From the NCBI RefSeq assembly GCF_014647835.1, contig NZ_BMPY01000009.1, positions 172,361 through 236,360 on the forward strand: a stretch of 64,000 nt of DNA, written 5' to 3'. This document shows, one piece after another, positions 58,806-64,000 of this stretch (within the stretch, counting starts at the first letter, position 1; the number at the start of each line of letters is the position of its first letter). Under the pieces are notes generated by a model. The model was not told the DNA's origin, ran no database searches, and saw only the letters and a program-made list of their open reading frames with translations. A program made the position numbers and the translations under genes. The stretch comes from Microbispora rosea subsp. aerata (lineage in GTDB: Bacteria; Actinomycetota; Actinomycetes; Streptosporangiales; Streptosporangiaceae).

Positions 58806-59831
58806 TCAGCGGTCGCGGTCGGCGGCCAGGCGGGCCAGGGCCTCCAGGCCGGCCGCCGCCCCGGGCGCCGGCGCCGCCGAGCGCAGCGCCTCCAGCGCCT
58901 GCGACAGCAGCTCGTCCACCATCGCGAGGCTCCACGCCCGACCGCCGGCCTCCTCCACCAGCCGGGCCGCCCGCGGGAGGTCGGGCCGCGCGAGCGGGCG
59001 GCGGTACAGCGCGGCGAGCGCGCCGCCCGCCCGCGTGCCCGAGGTCAGCGCGGCGACGACCGGCAGCGATTTTTTGCGGTTGAGCAGATCGGAGTGGACC
59101 GGCTTGCCGGTGACGGCCGGATCGCCCCAGATGCCCAGCAGGTCGTCGACGATCTGGAACGCCAGCCCGACGCGCTCGCCGAACACGCGCAGGGAGGCCA
59201 CCTGCTCGGGGGTTGCGCCGCCGTGCAGGGCGCCGAGCGCGCAGGCGCACCCGAACAGCGCGCCCGTCTTGCCCTCCGCCATGCGCACGCACTCCCCCAG
59301 GCTCACCTCCGCGCGCTCCTCGAAGCCGAGGTCGGCGCTCTGGCCGTCCAGCAGCGACTGGACGCATCGGGCCAGGGCACGGGTGCTCTCGGCGGGGCTG
59401 CCGCCCCCGGCGAGCGCGGCGAAGGCCAGCGCCAGCATGGAGTCTCCGGCCAAGATCGCCTCGGCGCGCCCGAAGGCGTTCCACACCGTGGGGCGGTGGC
59501 GGCGGACGGCGTCGCCGTCCATCACGTCGTCGTGGACGAGGGAGAAGTTGTGCGCCAGCTCGACCGCGACGGCGGCCGGCAGCGCCGCCTCCGCCTCTCC
59601 CCCGGCGCTTTCGGCCGCCAGCAGCGTGAACGCGGGCCGCAGGGCCTTGCCTCCGCCCGCCCGCGTGGGCCGCTCCCGCTCGTCCCACCAGCCGAAGTGG
59701 TAGCCGGCGATCCGGCGCATCGGCGCGGGCAGGGTGCCGACCGCGCGGCGCAGGGCCGGCTCCACCAGATCTCGCGTCCTGCCGAGCACGTCCGCCGCCG
59801 TCCGCACTCCCGCTGCCACCGGTTCCGTCAC
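58806..59831 (-). CDS. Polyprenyl diphosphate synthase (FPP/GGPP-type)
   Basis: A 341-residue trans-prenyltransferase. The first Asp-rich motif is LVHDDVMDGD and the second IVDDLLGIWGD (DDxxxxxD rather than DDxxD); GGGKALRPAF carries the IPP-binding Lys-Arg. Product length is not certain; the family position and the hopanoid context favour FPP for HpnD. In Streptomyces hopanoid clusters a similar gene lies inside the operon; here it is about 3.6 kb downstream and inverted. GTG 59831, with a G-rich Shine-Dalgarno. Confidence 0.9.
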   Translation of the reverse strand: MTEPVAAGVRTAADVLGRTRDLVEPALRRAVGTLPAPMRRIAGYHFGWWDERERPTRAGGGKALRPAFTLLAAESAGGEAEAALPAAVAVELAHNFSLVHDDVMDGDAVRRHRPTVWNAFGRAEAILAGDSMLALAFAALAGGGSPAESTRALARCVQSLLDGQSADLGFEERAEVSLGECVRMAEGKTGALFGCACALGALHGGATPEQVASLRVFGERVGLAFQIVDDLLGIWGDPAVTGKPVHSDLLNRKKSLPVVAALTSGTRAGGALAALYRRPLARPDLPRAARLVEEAGGRAWSLAMVDELLSQALEALRSAAPAPGAAAGLEALARLAADRDR

Positions 59832-59926
59832 GCCCCCACCACCTCGCGTGGACCCACAGGCCGGCTGGGACTGTCGGCATACCCCGGCCGCCCGCGCGCG
59901 ACACGTGCCGCCCCGGGTGGCGCGTC

Positions 59927-60604
59927 TTACGCGGGGAGCGTGAGGAGTTCGCCGTCCTTGAGCTCCAGGACGCGGTCGGCCAGGCCGACGAGGTCCGCGT
60001 CGTGCGTGGCCACCAGCGCGGTGACGCCCTCGCTGCGGACGAGCACCCGGAGCAGCTCCATGATCTGGCGCGCGGTCTGCGAGTCGAGCTGGCCGGTCGG
60101 CTCGTCGGCGAGCAGCAGCCGGGGCCGGTTGGCCAGGGCCCTGGCGATGGCCACGCGCTGCTGCTGCCCGCCCGACAGCTCATTGGGCCGCTGCTCGGCG
60201 TGGTCGGACAGCCCGACCAGGGACAGCAGCACCTTGACCCGTTCCTCCCTGTCCCGGGCGGGGACGCGCGCCAGCCGCAGCGGCACGCCGACGTTCTCCG
60301 CGGCCGACAGCACCGGGATCAGCCGGAACGACTGGAAGACGAACCCGACGACGTCGCGGCGCAGCCGCAGCAGCTCTTTCTCCGGCAGGTCCTGCACCGG
60401 CTCCCCGGCGATCCGCACCTTCCCCTCGTCGGGCCGGTCCAGGCCGCCGATCAGGTTGAGCAGGGTCGTCTTGCCCGCGCCGGAGCGTCCGCGGATCGCG
60501 ACCAGCTCGCCGGGGCGCGCCTCGAAGGAGACTCCCCTGAGGGCGCGCACGCCCTTGGGATAGGTCTTGCGCAGGCCTTCGACGACCACCAGCGGCTCAC
60601 TCAT
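59927..60604 (-). CDS. ABC transporter ATP-binding protein (LolD/MacB-type)
   Basis: A 225-residue ATPase: Walker A GRSGAGKTT, Q-loop VFQSFRLIPVLSAAENV, signature LSGGQQQRVAIARAL, Walker B LLLADEPTGQLD, H-loop ATHDADL. It starts inside the preceding ATPase gene (8-base overlap), so the two are co-translated and may form an asymmetric pair serving one FtsX-type permease. Confidence 0.92.
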   Translation of the reverse strand: MSEPLVVVEGLRKTYPKGVRALRGVSFEARPGELVAIRGRSGAGKTTLLNLIGGLDRPDEGKVRIAGEPVQDLPEKELLRLRRDVVGFVFQSFRLIPVLSAAENVGVPLRLARVPARDREERVKVLLSLVGLSDHAEQRPNELSGGQQQRVAIARALANRPRLLLADEPTGQLDSQTARQIMELLRVLVRSEGVTALVATHDADLVGLADRVLELKDGELLTLPA

Positions 60605-61538
60605 CGGTCTCCTCCTCCACCCCCGAGGGCCACACCCCGATGTGGTCGCGTTCGAGTTCCAGGCGCACCCGGTGCTCCAGGGACAGGGCGTTGATGAACT
60701 CCCTCGGCAGCTGCAGGCGCCCGGCCCGGTCCAGCACCGCGTACTCCTCGGCGACCACCCTCCCGTCGGAGGAGGTGCGGCGGAACGTCTCGCTGGAGGT
60801 GCGGCCGTCGCGGATGCCGATCGTCCGGTCGACCTGCCGCGACACCATCGGGTCATGGGTCACGACGACGGTCGTGACGCCCAGCTCGCGGTTGACGTGG
60901 CGCAGGACGCCGAACACCGTCTCGGCGGACTCGCTGTCCAGCTCCCCGGTGGGCTCGTCGGCGAGCACCACCTCGGGCGCGTTGGCCAGGGCCACGGCGA
61001 CGGCCACCCGCTGCTGCTCCCCACCGGACATCTCCCCCGGGCGCGCGTCCGCGCGGCCGGCGATGCCGGTCAGCTCCAGCAGCTCGTCCGTACGGGACGC
61101 CCGGGCCCGCCGGGACAGGCCGCCCGCCAGCCGCATGGGGAGCATGACGTTCTCCCGCGCGGTGAGGTACGGCAGCAGGTTGCGGGCGGTCTGCTGCCAG
61201 ACGAAGCCCACGACCGAGCGCCGGTAGCGAAGGCGGTCGCGCGCGGTCATGGACAGCAGGTCGATCCCGGCGACCCGGGCGAGCCCCGCCGTGGGCACGT
61301 CGAGCCCCGACAGGATGTTGAGCAGCGTCGACTTGCCCGACCCCGAGGCCCCGACGAGAGCGACCAGCTCGCCCTTGCCGATCAGCAGGTCGAGGCCCTG
61401 CAGCGCGACCACCTCGACCGCGGCGGAGCCGCCGGTCTTGTAGATCCGCACGAGGTTGTCGCACAGGATGTGGGCGTCCGCGCCGTACGCGGGGCCGCCC
61501 CGCGTGGCCCGGGCCTCCAGGTCAGCCAGCGTGTCCAT
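60597..61538 (-). CDS. ABC transporter ATP-binding protein with AbrB-like C-terminal domain
   Basis: A 313-residue protein. The MacB-type ATPase (about 25-245) has Walker A GASGSGKST, signature MSGGEQQRVAVAVAL and Walker B VVLADEPTGELD. The last 70 residues are extra: a TSSETFRRTSS linker and then EYAVLDRAGRLQLPREFINA and LSLEHRVRLELERDHIGVWP, which reads like a swapped-hairpin AbrB/SpoVT or MraZ half. The extension may dimerise, bind DNA or regulate ATPase activity. It overlaps the permease gene by 17 bases and the second ATPase by 8. Confidence 0.9.
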   Translation of the reverse strand: MDTLADLEARATRGGPAYGADAHILCDNLVRIYKTGGSAAVEVVALQGLDLLIGKGELVALVGASGSGKSTLLNILSGLDVPTAGLARVAGIDLLSMTARDRLRYRRSVVGFVWQQTARNLLPYLTARENVMLPMRLAGGLSRRARASRTDELLELTGIAGRADARPGEMSGGEQQRVAVAVALANAPEVVLADEPTGELDSESAETVFGVLRHVNRELGVTTVVVTHDPMVSRQVDRTIGIRDGRTSSETFRRTSSDGRVVAEEYAVLDRAGRLQLPREFINALSLEHRVRLELERDHIGVWPSGVEEETDE

Positions 61539-63882
61539 GGCTTCCTCCCAGGTTGACGCCCGCGTACGCCGTCAGGTCGATCCCCGGGCCGAGCAGCGCG
61601 GGCATGGCGAGACCGGCCGCCAGCCCGGCGGCGGCGGTCAGGACGAGCAGCGGGGCCACCTCCAAGGCGGTGATCAGGCCGGCCTGGGCGCGGGTGAGGC
61701 CGAGGGCGCGCAGCAGCCCCAGGTCCTCCGCGCGCCGGGCCGACCCCGCGGCCACGGCGATCGCCACGGCCGCCACCGCGTAGGCGGCCAGCGCCGCGGC
61801 GGCCACCCGCAACGCGGCGGTGAGCGCCGCCGTGAGCGGCGTTCCCGTGATTTCGGCGAGCGCGCCCGCCACGGTGGTCATGCGCGCCCCGGCAGGCAGC
61901 AGCGGCCGGACCGCGCCGGGGTCTCCCGCGATCAGCAGCGTGTTGGCCTGCCGGGGAGCCGTGGGGATGACGATGAGGGCGCCGTCGCCCGCCTCCACCC
62001 CGGGCATCGCGCCGACGGTTCCCGCCGGGGTGACCGTGGTCCGCTCGGGCCAGCCGATCTCGAAGCTCGACATGGCCGACAGGTCGGGCGAGACCAGCGC
62101 GCCGGTCCCCGGGGGAGGCAGGCGCAGCGGGCTGCCCGCGACCAGCCCGCGGTAGGCGCCGAGGTCGACCGCGACGACCGTGGCCGGCTGCCCGCCGAAG
62201 CCGACCTCGGCGACCGTCGTCCCGACCGCGGCCGGGACCACCCCCCGGACCCCTGGCGCGCGGGAGATCCGCTCCACGGTCTCCGCGGGAATGACCTGCT
62301 CGCTTTCCACTCTGATCTCGGCGCCGACCCGCTCCCACGCCGCCTGCCGCTGGGTCGTCTCCAGCCCGCCCGCGGTGGCGACACCGTACGCCGCCAGCGC
62401 GACGGCCGGCAGCAGGGTGAGCACCGGCAGCGCGGCGCCCGGCACGGCGCGGGCCGCGGCGAACCCGAGGAACGGCACGGCGCCGGGGCGCCGGGCGGCG
62501 GCCCGGAACGCCAGGTGGATCAGGGCCGGGCCGAGGCGCAGCACCGCGAGCGCGGCGGCCAGCGCCACCAGCACCGGCACCGGCGCGAGGAAGGCGTCCC
62601 CGGCGGCGAGGCCGCGGGTGCGCAGCAGGTGGACGCCCGCCGCGGCGACCGCGAGCACCAGGATCTCCATCGCGATCCTGCGGGGGTCGGCGCCGGACCG
62701 CCGCCCGGGAGGGCGCGGCAGCGCGGCGGCGGCGCAGGCGACCGCGACGGCCCCCGCCGCCAGCGCGGCCGGGCCGAGCCGCGCGGCCGTCGTCGGCTCG
62801 CCGGGCACCAAGGCCGCGACCGCCTGGCCGGCCGCCGCGGCCGGGAGCGCGACGAGGGCGACGGCTCCTCCGCACACGCGCACGACCTGGGCCGTGGACG
62901 CCCCGCGGGCGCGCATCAGCAGCAGGTCGCCGCGCACCCGCCGGACGAGCAGCAGCACGGCCAGGGCGGTGGTGCCCAGGCACACCACGGCCAGCGCGCT
63001 CAGGAACACCGCGATCAGCGCGCGGGTGACGGCCAGCCGGTCCAGGTATTCCCTGAGGATGCGGTCGAACCCGGTCGACAGGTCGGGTTCGAGGTCCTGC
63101 CTGTCCAGGCGGCGCTGGAACTCCCCGACGGCGTCGGCCACGGCCGCCGCGTTGCCCGCGGTGATCCGGTCCCGCACCGGTGTGAGCAGCCACCGGTAGA
63201 CCAGCGGCACGGCGGCGCCCACGAGGCTGTCGCCGTCGGCGAGGCCGGTGACGATCAGGTCGTCTTCCGTCTCGCCCCGTGCGCGCTGGCGCAGGACGTG
63301 GGTGAGCTCCGGCTCCACGGACCAGAACCGGTCGGCGGGGCGCACCGGCTCGTACAGGCCGGTGATCTCGGCGGTCAACTGGCCGAGGTCGAGGACGTCC
63401 CCGGTTTCGATCGCCATCTCGGCCGCGGCGACGGCGGGGATGGCCACCTCCAGGCGGGTGCCCGAGCCGGGGCCCGGCGCCCGGCCCTCGACGTACCGGA
63501 CGCGCCGGTCGGCTCCGTGCACCCACTTCATCGTCAGATATCGGTGGGCCCGTTGGTCGATGAGCCGCGGCGAGTCCTCGAACCCGAAGTGCGGCTCGTC
63601 CTCGGTGACCCGCCGCAGCGCCGGGGGGAGCAGCGCGCGCCAGACGCCGTCCGCCTTCGCCGCCTCGGCCGTGGTCGCCAGGGCGGTCGGGTCGGTGCGC
63701 CGGTCGAACGTGACCACCAGCGCGGCGGTGACGGGCGGCGCGGCGTCGACGGCCGCCCGGGCCGCCGCGTCGAGGGTCGACTCGACCGTCCGGGGCAGGG
63801 CGGAGACGACCAGGGCGGCGCCGAACACCAGCGCGGCCAGCAGCGCCGCCACTCCCCGGTGCACGGCCAGCAGACGGATCAC
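61522..63882 (-). CDS. FtsX/MacB-type ABC transporter permease
   Basis: A 786-residue membrane protein. One N-terminal helix (VAALLAALVFGAALVVSALP) is followed by a large extracellular domain, a group of helices at about 290-520, a second extracellular domain, and three C-terminal helices of FtsX type (AEDLGLLRALGLTRAQAGLI). This is the fused two-module plan of lipoprotein or peptide exporters. GTG 63882, preceded by GAGGGT, fits; ATG 63972 would add a 30-residue polar extension. It is first in an operon with two ATPase genes. Confidence 0.88.
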   Translation of the reverse strand: MIRLLAVHRGVAALLAALVFGAALVVSALPRTVESTLDAAARAAVDAAPPVTAALVVTFDRRTDPTALATTAEAAKADGVWRALLPPALRRVTEDEPHFGFEDSPRLIDQRAHRYLTMKWVHGADRRVRYVEGRAPGPGSGTRLEVAIPAVAAAEMAIETGDVLDLGQLTAEITGLYEPVRPADRFWSVEPELTHVLRQRARGETEDDLIVTGLADGDSLVGAAVPLVYRWLLTPVRDRITAGNAAAVADAVGEFQRRLDRQDLEPDLSTGFDRILREYLDRLAVTRALIAVFLSALAVVCLGTTALAVLLLVRRVRGDLLLMRARGASTAQVVRVCGGAVALVALPAAAAGQAVAALVPGEPTTAARLGPAALAAGAVAVACAAAALPRPPGRRSGADPRRIAMEILVLAVAAAGVHLLRTRGLAAGDAFLAPVPVLVALAAALAVLRLGPALIHLAFRAAARRPGAVPFLGFAAARAVPGAALPVLTLLPAVALAAYGVATAGGLETTQRQAAWERVGAEIRVESEQVIPAETVERISRAPGVRGVVPAAVGTTVAEVGFGGQPATVVAVDLGAYRGLVAGSPLRLPPPGTGALVSPDLSAMSSFEIGWPERTTVTPAGTVGAMPGVEAGDGALIVIPTAPRQANTLLIAGDPGAVRPLLPAGARMTTVAGALAEITGTPLTAALTAALRVAAAALAAYAVAAVAIAVAAGSARRAEDLGLLRALGLTRAQAGLITALEVAPLLVLTAAAGLAAGLAMPALLGPGIDLTAYAGVNLGGSHGHAG

Positions 63883-64000
63883 TAGGGCACCCTCTTTCTC
63901 GCGGGCAGTGGCAAGCTGCTCGTGAAGGGGACTCGGCGGGAGCCGGGGTGACGGCCTGTTTTGATCGCCCATGAAGGGCCACTGTGATACCGCCGCCCCC
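63883..64000. other. Right edge, upstream of the FtsX-type operon
   Basis: The permease frame stays open to ATG 63972, so part of this may be coding. Otherwise it should hold the promoter of the leftward operon. Nothing else is visible before the window ends. Confidence 0.35.

Noticed and set aside
61382-63982. An 866-codon minus-strand frame overlapping the FtsX-type permease
   Set aside because: Composition is Arg/Gly/Ala noise and the alternative frame has clear membrane helices and FtsX motifs.

Overview
The window is very GC-rich, densely packed DNA from a filamentous actinomycete. Short intergenic gaps, many GTG starts, ATGA/GTGA stop-start overlaps, leaderless-looking starts, GPP34, CGNR, WYL, SPW and DUF3224 families, a CBM2 glycoside hydrolase and a complete early hopanoid operon all fit. 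A Streptosporangiales-type genome is my guess; the genus cannot be read from the sequence. I saw no rRNA, tRNA, CRISPR array, transposase or phage gene.

Layout. 0.3-4 kb: an ECF41 (SigJ-like) sigma factor divergent from an AhpD-like protein and a berberine-bridge-type flavoenzyme, then DUF3224. 4-8.2 kb: an RsbW-type ATPase, a universal stress protein and a three-gene ABC-2 exporter. 8.3-9.2 kb: two broken genes. 9.2-16 kb: transporters and one-component regulators (MFS, CGNR, two AraC, VOC, sterol-desaturase-like hydroxylase, DUF952, TetR, SMR). 16.2-17.6 kb: a cytochrome P450 carrying an N-terminal MerR DNA-binding domain, followed by a second, decayed ECF41 fragment. 18-23 kb: HAD hydrolase, GNAT, purB, and an ArsR-MFS pair with a very long perfect inverted repeat upstream. 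23-27 kb: a large RND exporter divergent from a MarR regulator. 27-37 kb: a small secreted protein, a PPOX protein, a secreted arabinofuranosidase-like enzyme with FnIII and CBM2, a WYL-LysE-hydrolase operon bracketed by 17-bp direct repeats, a DeoR regulator, a long gene-free stretch, an MFS and a minimal GntR protein. 37-45.6 kb: APC permease-GNAT, GPP34, small membrane proteins, SDR, a serine hydrolase overlapping tsaC, SPW and DMT proteins.

The functional centre is 45.5-59.8 kb. A lipid-type glycosyltransferase and a NodB deacetylase lie head to head beside the operon hpnC-hpnD-hpnE-shc-(hpnG::ispH)-hpnH, whose reading frames all overlap. Together these predict FPP to squalene, squalene to hopene, adenosylhopane and then ribosylhopane. 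The nucleosidase (HpnG) is fused to IspH, the last enzyme of the MEP isoprenoid pathway, so one polypeptide would serve both precursor supply and side-chain processing. A polyprenyl synthase that probably supplies FPP lies about 3.6 kb downstream of hpnH on the opposite strand. It is separated from the operon by an SDR gene, a toxin-antitoxin pair, an ATP-dependent DNA ligase and three gene fragments, which suggests the cluster was broken by rearrangement. The right end is a two-ATPase/FtsX export operon in which one ATPase has an AbrB-like tail.

Most striking are the MerR-P450 fusion, the HpnG-IspH fusion, the 26-bp duplication that duplicates the start of the DUF952 gene, the 52-bp inverted repeat before arsR, and the number of gene remnants.
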